A DNA stretch of 64,000 nucleotides from Planctomycetota bacterium (GTDB lineage: Bacteria > Planctomycetota > UBA1135 > JADKAF01): assembly GCA_016793245.1 (NCBI GenBank), contig JAEUHW010000286.1, positions 1-64,000 of the forward strand, written 5' to 3'. This document shows, in pieces, positions 45,796 through 55,875 of the stretch. Position 1 is the first letter of the stretch; each line of letters opens with the position of its first letter. Made by a program: the position numbers and the translations under genes. The notes under the pieces are model-generated. The model saw only the letters and a list, made by a program, of their open reading frames with translations, was not told the DNA's origin and did no database searches.

Positions 45796-46209
45796 ATGGA
45801 CCCCGCCCAGCAGGAAGAGCAGATCCGGCGCATCGCCCGGATGCACGGTAGCTTCGATCCCCAAGCCTACGGCTTCGTGCTCGAGGGTCTGGGCTGGACC
45901 GTCGATCAGCTCGGTCGCCGCGACAAGTCCGAGCCGCATCGCCACGTCAGCGGACGAGAGCTGCTCGAAGGGCTGAAGGACTACGCGCTCGAGGTCTTCG
46001 GCCCGCTCGCGCGCACCGTGCTGCAGCTCTGGGGGGTCCGGCGCAGCGAGGACTTCGGAGCGATCGTCTTCCACCTCGTCGATGCGCAGATGCTCTCGCG
46101 CCAGGACAGCGATTCGCCCGACGACTTCGCCCGCGGCTACGACTTCCGCGATGCGCTGGAGAGCAGCTACCGCGTCCGCTTGCCGAGCCGACTCGGCGGC
46201 GCGCCGTAG
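45796..46209 (+). CDS. Minf_1886 family protein (conserved, unknown function)
   Basis: This 137-residue soluble protein belongs by appearance to the Minf_1886 family, found in Planctomycetota, Verrucomicrobiota and related phyla. Recognisable stretches are YGFVLEGLGWTVDQ, GRELLEGLKDYALEVFGPLA, VLQLWGVRRSEDFGAIVFHLVDAQML and a final FDFRDALE-type segment (here YDFRDALESSYRV). No enzyme motif, signal peptide or membrane segment is seen. It follows holB by 62 bases and converges on the S41 protease gene across the hairpin repeats. The family role is unknown. Confidence 0.85.
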   Translation: MDPAQQEEQIRRIARMHGSFDPQAYGFVLEGLGWTVDQLGRRDKSEPHRHVSGRELLEGLKDYALEVFGPLARTVLQLWGVRRSEDFGAIVFHLVDAQMLSRQDSDSPDDFARGYDFRDALESSYRVRLPSRLGGAP

Positions 46210-46277
46210 CGCGAAGCCTCGGCGCCGCGTCGTCGGTGCTCGCGAAGTCGATCACCCGCGAGGGCGTGCGCTCAGAA

Positions 46278-46302
46278 CCTGTCGGAGAATGTCTCCGACA
46301 GG
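46278..46302. repeat. Perfect 11-bp inverted repeat with ATG triloop
   Basis: CCTGTCGGAGA (46278-46288) and its exact complement (46292-46302) are separated by ATG. It lies between convergent genes, next to three tandem hairpin repeats. No T-tract follows on the plus strand, so it may be part of a REP-like cluster or a terminator. Confidence 0.75.
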
Positions 46303-46310
46303 CTCTTCGA

Positions 46311-46406
46311 TGACTGCTGGCTCAACACCTGACGGTGTTGGATGACTGTTGGCCCAACACCTGACGGTGTTCGGTGTCTGCTGGCCCAACACCTGACGGT
46401 GTTCGG
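46311..46406. repeat. Three tandem 32-bp repeats, each carrying the same small hairpin
   Basis: Units at 46311-46342, 46343-46374 and 46375-46406 are nearly identical; only a few positions vary (for example CTGCTGGCTC, CTGTTGGCCC and CTGCTGGCCC starts). Each has the palindrome AACACC-TGAC-GGTGTT, a 6-bp stem with a 4-base loop. They fill the space between the convergent Minf_1886-type gene and the S41 protease gene and could end transcription from both sides or act as REP-like sites. Local short ORFs across them are incidental. Confidence 0.85.
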
Positions 46407-46439
46407 TAGGAACGAGCTTGTCGATCGATCGACGAGCTC

Positions 46440-48827
46440 TCAGCCCTTCTTCTCCTTCTCCTTCAGCTCTTCTTCGCGGCGCTTCGCCGCCTCGGCGAGC
46501 TCGGTCGGGATGCGAGCGAATTCGGGGACCTCTTCCAAGCGCGCGCCCAGCTTCTCGAAGACCTTCGAGAGCGCCGTCTGGAGCTGGATGTCCTCTTCGT
46601 AATCGCCCTCGAAGCGGTAGCCGGGGAACACCTTGCCGCGGTCGTCGCTCACGCGCTCGCGGACGTTCAGGCGCACCCAGCGCCGCACGTCGTCCTTCGA
46701 GAGCGTCTTCACACCCAGGCCCTCGAAGAACGCGTCGAACTCGGGATAGCGCGAGGTGTCGTGAGCATCGCCCTCCGCGAGCTTCACGAAGAGCTCGCGG
46801 TGCTTCGGGAACTGCTCGTCGACGTACTTGCGGAACACGCCCTTGCTGACGAGCCGCTCCAGCTCCTGGAGCTGCCAGATCGGCAAGCGCTCGTGCTCGA
46901 TCTCGATGTCGGGCTTGATGCCGCCCTCGTCCTTCAGCGTTCCGTCCTTGTTGTACTGCGTGTTGATCGAGCGCCCGTTCGGCAGGAAGTACTCCGAGGT
47001 GGTGATCTTCACGCGCGGAGAGTAGTCGTAGACGCCTTGCGTTCCGTAGGGATTCGAGTCGGTGAACGGCTCGTACTCGTCGAACTTGCCGTTGTCGTTC
47101 TTGTCGACGTACTCCTCGTCCTGGAAGAGGCGCTGGAGCTGCTGCACGGTGCCCTTGCCGTAGCTGCGCTCGCCGACGAGCACGGCGCGGCCGTGGTCCT
47201 GCAGCGCGCCCGCCACGATCTCGGAGGCCGATGCGCTGCGCTCGTTGATGAGTACGGCGACCGGCAGGCCCTCCGGCACGAGCGGACGACCGCGGGTCGA
47301 CATCGTCTTCTCCGCTTCGACGCGGCTCACCGTGCGCACGACCTTCGTGCTCCGGGGCAAGAAGACGTTGGCGACCTCGACGGCGATCTCGAGGAAGCCG
47401 CCGCTGTTGTTGCGCAGGTCGAAGACGAGGCCGCGCATGCCGCGCTTCGAGAGGTCGGTGATGGCGCGGCGCAGCTCCTCGGCGGCGTTGCTCGAGAAGG
47501 AGACCAGCTCGACGTAGCCGATGCCGCCGGGGAAGAGCTCGTACTGGATCACCGGCACCTGGATCTGGTCCCGCACGATGGTGAAGTCCTTCGGCTCCTC
47601 GAAGCCGGCGCGGAAGACCTTCACGACGACCGGCGTGCCCGGCTCGCCCTTCAGGCGCTTGATGATGTCGTCGTTCGCCTTGCCCTGCGTCTCCCAGCCA
47701 TCGACGGTGAGGATCGCGTCGCCCGAGCGCAGGCCGGCCTGATAGGCGGGGCCGGAGTAGATCGGGCGCGTGATCTGGAAGATGCCGTTCAAGGTCTGCA
47801 CGAAGGCGCCGATGCCGCCGTAATCCTGGTTCAGGTCGAAGAGGAAGCGCTTGTAGTCCTCGCCGCTGATGTAGGTCGAGTGCGGATCGAGCGCGTTCAG
47901 CATGCCGCGCGCGGCGGCTTCGATGAGCTCCTTGTCATCCCAGAGATCGCCCTGCACGTGCTGCGTCTGGATCATCTCGCGGATGCGATTCAGGAGCTGC
48001 ACGTTGGCGACGTCCATGCCGCGCGTCTCGCCCGCGCCATCGCGCTTCATGCGCGCGCTGAGCTGGGCGATCGTGCGCTGATAGACGAGGTCCCGCTCGT
48101 CGATCTCGAGGTAGAGGCGCGCGACCTGACCCGCTGCACCGCCGCGGTCGCGCATGCGCTCCAGGTCCTTCCGGACGCCATCGACGTCGCCGATCTCCGC
48201 GAGCGCGAGGACCGCGCTCTCGCGCAGCGCGACGTCGCTGCTCTCGAGGACGCGGCGCAGCTCGGCCTTGGCCTCGAGCTGCTGCGCGGGCTTGCCGAGC
48301 TCGAAGAGCGCGGTGGAGGCGCCGACGCGCGTGGCGCCCGGCAGCTCGCCCGCGGCCAACTTCTGCGCCAGCGCATCGCCGACGCGCTCGCTGGTCTGCT
48401 CCTGGAAGCGCACGACATCGGCGCGCAACGCCTGCGCGGCGGCGCTGCCGACCCCGTCCTCGACGCCGCCGTGGATCGCTCCGAGCAGGAGCCCCGCGGC
48501 GTCGTCGATCTGCGCGGAGGCGCTCGCGAGGCGGAGCAGGCTCTGCCCGTAGATCAGCTTCGCTCGGTCGGGCGCGTCCTTGCCCGCCGCCCGCAGCGCT
48601 TCGATCACGCTGGGGATTCCGGCCTGGTCGGCGAGGGCCAGGACGTCGTCCTGGAGCTCCGGCAGTCGATCGACTTCGAGCTTCGCGGCGCGCTCGGCGA
48701 TGCGCGCGAGCTTGGCCGCCAGGTCTTCTTGGGCCCGGGCGACTCCGACCGGCGCGCCGAAGATCGCGAGCAGCGCGAAGGAGAGCGAGGCGAGGCGAGG
48801 CTGGCGAGTCGTTTGCATCGGCATCAT
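46440..48827 (-). CDS. S41 carboxy-terminal processing protease with HEAT-like N-terminal region
   Basis: This roughly 795-residue periplasmic protease has a signal peptide (LASLSFALLAIFGAPVGVARAQ). About 230 residues of helical, repeat-like sequence follow (ALRESAVLALAEIGDVDGVRKDL). Next is the tail-specific protease core: DPHSTYISGEDYKRF, a PDZ (IYSGPAYQAGLRSGDAILTVDG), GGIGYVELVSFSSNAAEEL, RNNSGGFL, the nucleophile Ser in NERSASASEIVAGAL and the general-base Lys in GERSYGKGTVQ. The C-terminus is long and Lys/Glu-rich. Start: three in-frame ATG codons lie within ten bases; 48827 is used. CtpA/Prc-like enzymes trim or degrade envelope proteins. The extra N-terminal repeats are unusual for the family. 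Confidence 0.9.
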   Translation of the reverse strand: MMPMQTTRQPRLASLSFALLAIFGAPVGVARAQEDLAAKLARIAERAAKLEVDRLPELQDDVLALADQAGIPSVIEALRAAGKDAPDRAKLIYGQSLLRLASASAQIDDAAGLLLGAIHGGVEDGVGSAAAQALRADVVRFQEQTSERVGDALAQKLAAGELPGATRVGASTALFELGKPAQQLEAKAELRRVLESSDVALRESAVLALAEIGDVDGVRKDLERMRDRGGAAGQVARLYLEIDERDLVYQRTIAQLSARMKRDGAGETRGMDVANVQLLNRIREMIQTQHVQGDLWDDKELIEAAARGMLNALDPHSTYISGEDYKRFLFDLNQDYGGIGAFVQTLNGIFQITRPIYSGPAYQAGLRSGDAILTVDGWETQGKANDDIIKRLKGEPGTPVVVKVFRAGFEEPKDFTIVRDQIQVPVIQYELFPGGIGYVELVSFSSNAAEELRRAITDLSKRGMRGLVFDLRNNSGGFLEIAVEVANVFLPRSTKVVRTVSRVEAEKTMSTRGRPLVPEGLPVAVLINERSASASEIVAGALQDHGRAVLVGERSYGKGTVQQLQRLFQDEEYVDKNDNGKFDEYEPFTDSNPYGTQGVYDYSPRVKITTSEYFLPNGRSINTQYNKDGTLKDEGGIKPDIEIEHERLPIWQLQELERLVSKGVFRKYVDEQFPKHRELFVKLAEGDAHDTSRYPEFDAFFEGLGVKTLSKDDVRRWVRLNVRERVSDDRGKVFPGYRFEGDYEEDIQLQTALSKVFEKLGARLEEVPEFARIPTELAEAAKRREEELKEKEKKG

Positions 48828-48997
48828 CGAGGTTCCGAAGGGAGGGAGCGCGACGCCGACCTCCGCGGAGGAACGGCACCGCGTCCTTGGCGTGCGCGCT
48901 TCATCGCGCTCGCCCCGCGCGGGCGGTTGCGGTATTCCATACGGCCCGCATGCCGCTCCGCAAAGGCCGGAAGGGAAAACGCTTGCCGTAGGCGCCC

Positions 48998-49486
48998 ATG
49001 GAACACGATCGTCCGACGCACCTCGACGCTGAAGGAGAAGCCGCGATGGTGGACGTCTCCGGCAAGCGCACGAGCGTCCGCAGCGCGAGCGCCGAGGCGC
49101 TCGTGCGCTTCCCCGCGGGAGTGCGCGCGCGTGCGTTCGCCGGCGAGGCTGGCAAGGGCTCGATCCTCGGCGTGGCAAGAGTGGCCGGTATCCAGGCCGC
49201 GAAACGCTGCGCCGACCTCATTCCTCTCTGTCACACGCTGCCGCTGGATGGCGTCGCGGTCGAGTTCGAGCTCCGCGGCGAGGACGAGCTGCGCGTGCTC
49301 TGCACCGCTCGCACCGAGGCGCGCACCGGCGTCGAGATGGAGGCGCTCACGGGAGCCGCGCTCGCCGCGCTCACCGTCTACGACATGACGAAGGCGCTCG
49401 ACAAGGGCATCCGCATCGACGGTCTGCGCCTGCTCGCGAAGAGCGGCGGCAAGTCGGGAGATTGGAACGCCCCTGACGCCGGCTAG
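48998..49486 (+). CDS. moaC: Cyclic pyranopterin monophosphate synthase MoaC
   Basis: MoaC makes cyclic pyranopterin monophosphate in molybdenum cofactor synthesis. The 162-residue protein shows the family order MVDVSGKRTSVRSA, GARVAGIQAAKRCADLIPLCHTLPLDGV-type region (here from VARVAGIQAAKR), ARTGVEMEALTGAALAALTVYDM and the final KSGGKSGDW with catalytic Lys. It is the only moa gene visible here. Its partner MoaA is not in the window. Confidence 0.97.
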   Translation: MEHDRPTHLDAEGEAAMVDVSGKRTSVRSASAEALVRFPAGVRARAFAGEAGKGSILGVARVAGIQAAKRCADLIPLCHTLPLDGVAVEFELRGEDELRVLCTARTEARTGVEMEALTGAALAALTVYDMTKALDKGIRIDGLRLLAKSGGKSGDWNAPDAG

Positions 49487-49718
49487 TGGGGGGGAGCGCT
49501 GAGCCCCTTCGGGGCATCGGCGCCTCGGCTCTGGAGAAAGCGCGGCGGCTCTGACACCATGCGCGCCGCGCGCGGCTGGCTCCGCTCAGGCGAGTCGAGC
49601 CGATTCCGCAGCGCACCGTCACACATTCGTACCATCACACCGAGGCGCCCACCGAGGTGCCCAGCGGGGCGCCCGTCGGCGCGCCCTCCGTTCACCGCGC
49701 AACCTCCGGAGTTTGCGG

Positions 49719-50207
49719 ATGGAACTGCACGAGAAGATCCAACAGCTTGCCAAGATCCTGCGCGATTCCGACCTCGGGGAGATCCTCGTCGAGGAAGAGG
49801 GGATCCGGATCCGCTTGCGGAAGAGCGCGCCCGCGAAGGGCCGCGAGTACATGGCGCTCCCGGCGATGGCCGCCGCACCGATGGCGTTGCCCGCTGCCGC
49901 ACCGGTCGCCGCCTCCGCTCCGGCGGCCGCCGCGCCCGTCGCCGCCGCTCCCGCCGCCGAAGCCGGTCTCGTCCCGTTCCTCTCGCCGATGGTGGGGACC
50001 TTCTATCGCTCGCCCTCGCCGGATCGCGAGGTCTTCGTGAAGGTGGGTTCGCGCGTGAACGCGGACTCGACGCTCTGCATCATCGAGGCCATGAAGGTGA
50101 TGAACGAGATCAAGGCCGAGACCAGCGGCGAGGTCGCCAAGGTCCTGGTCGAGAATGGAGCGCCGGTCGAGTTCGGCCAGCCGCTGTTCCTGATCCGCCC
50201 CGCGTGA
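49719..50207 (+). CDS. accB: Biotin carboxyl carrier protein of acetyl-CoA carboxylase
   Basis: AccB carries biotin between the carboxylase and transferase parts of acetyl-CoA carboxylase. The 162-residue protein has the N-terminal helical part ([21 protein letters not shown]), an Ala/Pro-rich linker (about residues 44-82) and the biotinyl domain with the acceptor Lys in [11 protein letters not shown] (about 123-133). The preceding thumb-type [14 protein letters not shown] is typical. The ATG at 49719 is preferred over TTG at 49713; a CCGGAG sequence stands upstream. The 232 bases before it contain GC-rich stem-loops but no gene. accC follows after 19 bases. Confidence 0.97.
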   Translation: MELHEKIQQLAKILRDSDLGEILVEEEGIRIRLRKSAPAKGREYMALPAMAAAPMALPAAAPVAASAPAAAAPVAAAPAAEAGLVPFLSPMVGTFYRSPSPDREVFVKVGSRVNADSTLCIIEAMKVMNEIKAETSGEVAKVLVENGAPVEFGQPLFLIRPA

Positions 50208-50226
50208 ACGGAGTCTGAACCCCACC

Positions 50227-51573
50227 ATGTTCCGAAGGGTCCTGATCGCGAACCGCGGCGAGATCGCCTTGCGCGTGATGCGCGCCTGCCGCGAGCTCGG
50301 CATCGAAACCGTCTGCGTCTACTCCAAGGCCGACGAGGAGGCCGCCTATCTGCGCTTCGCCGATCAGGCGATCTGCATCGGTCCCGCGCCGAGCGCGCGC
50401 TCCTACCTCGACATCCCGAGCATCATCGCCGCCGCGGAGATCGCCGATGTCGAAGCCATCCATCCCGGCTTCGGCTTCCTCTCCGAGAACGCGCACTTCG
50501 CCGAGGTCTGCCAGAGCTGCAAGATCAAGTTCATCGGGCCCAATCCCGAGACGATCGCCGCGCTGGGCAACAAGACGCGCGCGCGAGAGATCGCCGCAGA
50601 GGCCGGTGTGCCCACCGTGCCGGGCTCCGACGGACCGGTGCTGACCGAGGAAGAAGCGCTGCTCACGGCGCGCAAGATCGGTTACCCCGTGATCATCAAG
50701 GCCGCGGCGGGCGGCGGCGGACGCGGCATGCGCGTCGCGCACAACGAGATCAGCTTGGTGAACGGCTACCACCAAGCGCGCGCCGAAGCCGAGGCCGCAT
50801 TCAAGGACTCGACGGTCTATCTCGAGAAGCTGATCATCGAGCCGCGTCACGTCGAGTTCCAGATCCTCGGCGACGAGCACGGCAATCTCCTGCACCTCGG
50901 CGAGCGCGATTGCTCGCTGCAGCGTCGCCACCAGAAGGTCGTGGAGGAGTCGCCTTCTCCGATCCTCGACGAAGACCTTCGGCGCCAGATGGGGGAGGCG
51001 GCCGTCGCCGTCGCTCGAGCGGCGGGCTACTACAATGCCGGCACCGTCGAGTTCCTGGTCGACAAGGAGCGCAACTTCTACTTCATCGAAGTGAACGCGC
51101 GCATCCAGGTCGAGCATCCGGTGACCGAGATGGTCACCGGCATCGACCTGGTCCAGCAGCAGCTCCGCGTGGCCGCTGGTGAGCACCTCGGCTTCCAGCA
51201 GAAGGACATCCAACTCCGCGGCCACGCGATCGAATGCCGCATCAACGCCGAGGACCCCGACGCGAACTTCCGTCCTTCGCCCGGGCGGATCGAGCGCTTC
51301 GTCGCGCCCGGCGGGCCGGGCGTGCGCTTCGATTCGCACGCGCACGCCGGCTACCGCATCCCGCCGAACTACGACTCGATGATCGGCAAGCTCATCATCT
51401 ATCGCCCGACGCGGCGGCAGGCGATCCACGCGATGGCGAACGCGTTGGAGGAGTTCGAGGTCGGCGGGGTGAAGACGATCATCCCGCTGCACCAGCGCAT
51501 CATGCAGCACCCCGACTTCCTCGCCGGTCGCGTCGACACCGGCTTCATCGAGCGGGTGCTGATGGCGCGTTGA
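50227..51573 (+). CDS. accC: Biotin carboxylase of acetyl-CoA carboxylase
   Basis: AccC carboxylates the biotin on AccB with ATP and bicarbonate, the first step of fatty-acid synthesis. The 448-residue ATP-grasp enzyme shows [17 protein letters not shown]-type N-terminus (here [13 protein letters not shown]), the [10 protein letters not shown] segment, the glycine-rich ATP loop [12 protein letters not shown], the biotin/metal region [20 protein letters not shown] and the C-terminal [17 protein letters not shown]. Most homologues read [16 protein letters not shown] here is a known variant. Operon with accB, 19 bases apart. Confidence 0.97.
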   Translation: MFRRVLIANRGEIALRVMRACRELGIETVCVYSKADEEAAYLRFADQAICIGPAPSARSYLDIPSIIAAAEIADVEAIHPGFGFLSENAHFAEVCQSCKIKFIGPNPETIAALGNKTRAREIAAEAGVPTVPGSDGPVLTEEEALLTARKIGYPVIIKAAAGGGGRGMRVAHNEISLVNGYHQARAEAEAAFKDSTVYLEKLIIEPRHVEFQILGDEHGNLLHLGERDCSLQRRHQKVVEESPSPILDEDLRRQMGEAAVAVARAAGYYNAGTVEFLVDKERNFYFIEVNARIQVEHPVTEMVTGIDLVQQQLRVAAGEHLGFQQKDIQLRGHAIECRINAEDPDANFRPSPGRIERFVAPGGPGVRFDSHAHAGYRIPPNYDSMIGKLIIYRPTRRQAIHAMANALEEFEVGGVKTIIPLHQRIMQHPDFLAGRVDTGFIERVLMAR

Positions 51574-51760
51574 GCGCCGCAGCACCTGCCTCGCGCCGCC
51601 AGGGTCGCGGAGCCGAGGCCCCGACGGAGCAGCGCTCGCCGTTCCCAGTCGGGAGGATCCTCGCGCGCGGCTCTCGCCGAACGCTCGCGAGGTTCAGCTC
51701 CTCGCCCTTTGCGCCGATGGAAGATCGGCCGAAGTTCCTCCGCGCGCACCTAGGCCCCGC

Positions 51761-52855
51761 ATGAGCCTCGCATCCGAAACCTCTGCGCCGCCCCTCCGGC
51801 GCGGCCTCTCGCTGATCGCCGTCGTCCTGGGCGCCCTCGGTGCGACGGGCTGCGTGCAGTGGTACGCCTACGATCCCGCGCCTCACCACGGCGAGGGGGG
51901 CTTCCCGCCTCCGGAGATCGAGGCGCCCGTTCCGCGCGAGGGCGGCCTGCCGATCGCCCCGGTGGCGCTGCGGTATCAAGGCGGAACCGTGGACTACCGG
52001 CCCGCGGGTTCGCGCGGAATGCATCGTTTGACCTTCTACGAGAACACCGGCGAGGTCTCGCCGGGAGCGTACGTTCTGAGCTACAGCGCCTCGCGCGCGC
52101 AGCTCCAGTTCGGCGAAGGGTCGCAGGTGATCCTGCACAACCGCTGCACCGCGCTCGTCGAGGACGCGACGAAGACCGGCAGCTTGCTCTATCTCTCCGC
52201 GCTGGAGCGCGTCACGGCCGATCTCGATCCCGCGGCGCGTCTGCGCTTGCCCGGAGGCGCGCTGGTGGGGGCCGCGCCGCAGACGGCCGAGAGCGCAGCC
52301 CCAGCGGAGAGCGCACCTGAAGGCGCGGCGCCCGCGAAGCCGCCGGGGCAGGAGGCCCTCCCTTTCTCGCTGCTCGAACTGCTGAAGGCCGGAGGGCCGG
52401 GCGCCGGAGCCGGCCCCCTCGGGGCGCTCGCGGCCGGCGGTGCCGAGCAAGCTGCCCAGGATGGCGGGGAGGCGCCGCGGCTGCGCTTCGTCGCCACGGA
52501 CTTTCGCGCCGGGCGCTACGTGCGCGTGAAGAATCGCGGGAACCTCCCGCTCCTCGTGGCCCACGTCTCGGGCGATGTCACGCTCGGACCGGGTGAGTGC
52601 GTCGACTTCCCCGTGCTGCGCGGACTCGAGCGCGCGAGTCTGCCCCCGACGGCGGCGCTCCTCGCCAGCGAGACCGCCGGCGGTCTCCGCGTGCGCGCCG
52701 GGGACGGAGCGCGCCTGCGAGTCGAAGGCGAAGCCGTCGAGATCGAAGCGCTCGGCGCGAGCGGTCGAGCCTGGGCCTCGAGCACGGAGATCGCGCTCGA
52801 GCCCGGCGAGAGCGCGCGCGTGCGTCCGCTGCATGGAGCGCCGTTGGCGCGCTGA
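51761..52855 (+). CDS. Putative lipoprotein of unknown function with duplicated beta-rich region
   Basis: This 364-residue protein has a lipoprotein signal (LSLIAVVLGALGATGC, cleavage before Cys at about residue 31). Two beta-rich parts are separated by an Ala/Pro/Glu linker (about residues 165-235). The first has VDYRPAGSRGMHRLTFYENTGE and SASRAQLQFGEGSQVILHNR, the second GRYVRVKNRGNLPLLVAHVSGDVTLGPGECVDFPVL. The repeats of short beta strands with turns recall FecR or SH3-like wall modules, but no firm family is recognised. It stands alone, 187 bases after accC and 152 before the UDP-xylose synthase gene. An outer-membrane attachment is inferred. Confidence 0.65.
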   Translation: MSLASETSAPPLRRGLSLIAVVLGALGATGCVQWYAYDPAPHHGEGGFPPPEIEAPVPREGGLPIAPVALRYQGGTVDYRPAGSRGMHRLTFYENTGEVSPGAYVLSYSASRAQLQFGEGSQVILHNRCTALVEDATKTGSLLYLSALERVTADLDPAARLRLPGGALVGAAPQTAESAAPAESAPEGAAPAKPPGQEALPFSLLELLKAGGPGAGAGPLGALAAGGAEQAAQDGGEAPRLRFVATDFRAGRYVRVKNRGNLPLLVAHVSGDVTLGPGECVDFPVLRGLERASLPPTAALLASETAGGLRVRAGDGARLRVEGEAVEIEALGASGRAWASSTEIALEPGESARVRPLHGAPLAR

Positions 52856-53007
52856 AATGGGGGCGCGCTGAAGAGGGGGATGCGCTCGCGAAAGTCGGAT
52901 CCGCCCCACGTCGGGCTCACACACTGGCCGAAACGAGGGCGGCGCGCTCCTAGCGTCGCCCAGCAACAGCGCCGCGCCCGAGCCGGGCCAGGCGAAGGGA
53001 TGTTGGA

Positions 53008-53958
<951 letters not shown>

Positions 53959-54000
53959 GAGCGCCGCGAAGCAGCGGAGCGCGAGAGAGGAGAGAACATC

Positions 54001-55875
54001 ATGTGTGGAATCATCGGATGCGTGCAGCGCGACGGGGGCGACCTCGTGCGGCGCTTGTTGGACGGGCTGAAGCGCCTGGAGTACCGCGGCTATGACTCCG
54101 CCGGAGTCGCGGTGCTCGAGGGGCAGAACGCGCAGGTGCGCCGCCGCGTGGGCAAGCTCGCGGCGCTCGAGGAGCACCTGCTGCGCGATGCGCTGCCGAA
54201 GGGCGCGCGCGTCGGGCTCGGTCACACGCGTTGGGCGACGCACGGCCGCCCGAGCGACGCCAACGCCCATCCGCACCGCGACGCCACGGGACGCCTCGTG
54301 CTCGTGCACAACGGGATCATCGAGAACTACGAGGAGATCAAGGCGCAGCTCTCGGCGGCAGGTCACGTCTTCACCTCGGAGACCGACTCCGAAGTGCTCG
54401 CGCATCTGGTCGGCGCGCACCTGGAGCGCCTGCAGCGCGATGGTGTCCGCGGCGGCATGCATCCGCTCACCGCGGCCGTGCGCTCGGCGACGGCCGAAGT
54501 GCGCGGGGCGTGGGCGGTCGCGGTGATCCACGCCGACTATCCCGATCGCATCGTCGCGACCCGGAAGGACTCGCCGCTGGTGATCGGCGTCAACGGCACC
54601 TGCTCCTACGTGGCCTCCGACATCCCGGCGTTCCTCGCGCAGACGCGCGACGTGCTGTATCTGCAGGACGGGGAGCTCGCGGAGCTCACGCCGGATGGCG
54701 TGGTGGTCTACGACCTCCAGATGCGCGAGGTGAAGCGCCCGTTGCAGCGCATCGAGTGGGACGCGCAAGCGGCGGAGAAGAACGGCCACCCGCACTACAT
54801 GCTGAAGGAGATCCTCGAGCAGCCCATGGTCATCGCGCGGGCCGCGTTCTCGCGCCTGAAGGAGACCGAGGGCGACGTGCGCTTCGAGGATTTCCCGTGG
54901 GGCGACGACGTCTTCCGCGAGATCCAGCGGATCCAGATCGTCGCGTGCGGCACCTCGCTCCACGCCGGACTCGTCGGCAAGTTCCTGCTCGAGCGCTGGG
55001 CGCGCATCCCGGTCGAGTGCGACTTCGCGAGCGAGTACCGCTACCGCGGCGCGGTCGATGGCGGGAAGACCTTGGTGATCGCCATCACGCAGTCGGGCGA
55101 GACCATCGACACGATCGGCGCGCTGCGCGTCGCCGCGGAGCGCGGGGCGCGTACCCTCACGATCTGCAACGTGAAGGGCTCGACCTTGGCCCGCGAAGCC
55201 GAGGCCACGATCCTCACGCACGCCGGCCCCGAGATCGGTGTCGCCTCCACGAAGGCGTTCACCTCGCAGCTCACCGCGCTCTACCTGCTCTCGCTGCGCA
55301 TCGGGCGCGCGCGCGGACGCCTCGACGCCGAGGCGGGACGGCGCATCCTGCAGGATCTTCGCGAGCTGGTCGCGAAGCTGGAGGCGATGGTCAACCCGAC
55401 CTTCCTGAAGGAAGTGAAGCGCGTCGCGGAGAAGCTCTGCCGCTTCTCGAAGTTCTTCTTCCTCGGGCGCGGGCTGCACTACCCGATCGCGCTCGAAGGG
55501 GCCCTCAAGCTGAAGGAGATCAGCTATCTCCACGCCGAGGGCTATCCGGCGGGCGAGATGAAGCACGGTCCGATCGCGCTCGTCGATCCCACGCTCTGCA
55601 CGCTGGTCGTCGCGCCGCAAGGTCGCCTCTACGACAAGGTGCGCGCGAACGTGGAGGAGATCATGGCTCGCCGCGGCAGCGTCGTGATGGTCGGCAACGA
55701 CCCGAGCGATCGCGGGCAGGCGGAGGAGTTCATCCAGATCCCGACGACGAGCGAGGAGCTCTCGCCGATCGTCGCCGTGATCCCGCTGCAGCTTCTCTCC
55801 TACTACATCGCGGACACCCTGGGGCGCGAGATCGATCAGCCCCGCAACCTGGCGAAGAGCGTCACCGTCGAATGA
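54001..55875 (+). CDS. glmS: Glucosamine-fructose-6-phosphate aminotransferase (isomerising)
   Basis: GlmS makes glucosamine-6-phosphate from fructose-6-phosphate and glutamine, feeding UDP-GlcNAc. The 624-residue protein begins MCGIIGCVQRDGG with nucleophile Cys2. The glutaminase domain has GHTRWATHGRPSDANAHPH and HNGIIENYEEIK. Two SIS sugar-isomerase domains follow (CGTSLHAGLVGKFLLE, ITQSGETIDTI, EIGVASTKAFTSQL), and the end is NLAKSVTVE, as in the family. GAGAGGAGAGAA precedes the ATG. No glmS-ribozyme fits the 42-base gap before it. The next gene overlaps by ATGA. Confidence 0.97.
   Translation: MCGIIGCVQRDGGDLVRRLLDGLKRLEYRGYDSAGVAVLEGQNAQVRRRVGKLAALEEHLLRDALPKGARVGLGHTRWATHGRPSDANAHPHRDATGRLVLVHNGIIENYEEIKAQLSAAGHVFTSETDSEVLAHLVGAHLERLQRDGVRGGMHPLTAAVRSATAEVRGAWAVAVIHADYPDRIVATRKDSPLVIGVNGTCSYVASDIPAFLAQTRDVLYLQDGELAELTPDGVVVYDLQMREVKRPLQRIEWDAQAAEKNGHPHYMLKEILEQPMVIARAAFSRLKETEGDVRFEDFPWGDDVFREIQRIQIVACGTSLHAGLVGKFLLERWARIPVECDFASEYRYRGAVDGGKTLVIAITQSGETIDTIGALRVAAERGARTLTICNVKGSTLAREAEATILTHAGPEIGVASTKAFTSQLTALYLLSLRIGRARGRLDAEAGRRILQDLRELVAKLEAMVNPTFLKEVKRVAEKLCRFSKFFFLGRGLHYPIALEGALKLKEISYLHAEGYPAGEMKHGPIALVDPTLCTLVVAPQGRLYDKVRANVEEIMARRGSVVMVGNDPSDRGQAEEFIQIPTTSEELSPIVAVIPLQLLSYYIADTLGREIDQPRNLAKSVTVE

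Noticed and set aside
46311-46406. CRISPR array
   Set aside because: Three units are directly adjacent with no variable spacers and no cas genes nearby; this is a tandem repeat.
46342-46602. Small ORF across the hairpin repeats
   Set aside because: It runs through repeats and into the antisense of the S41 protease gene; no sign of coding.
53959-54000. glmS ribozyme upstream of glmS
   Set aside because: Only 42 bases separate the genes, too short, and no ribozyme core sequence is seen.
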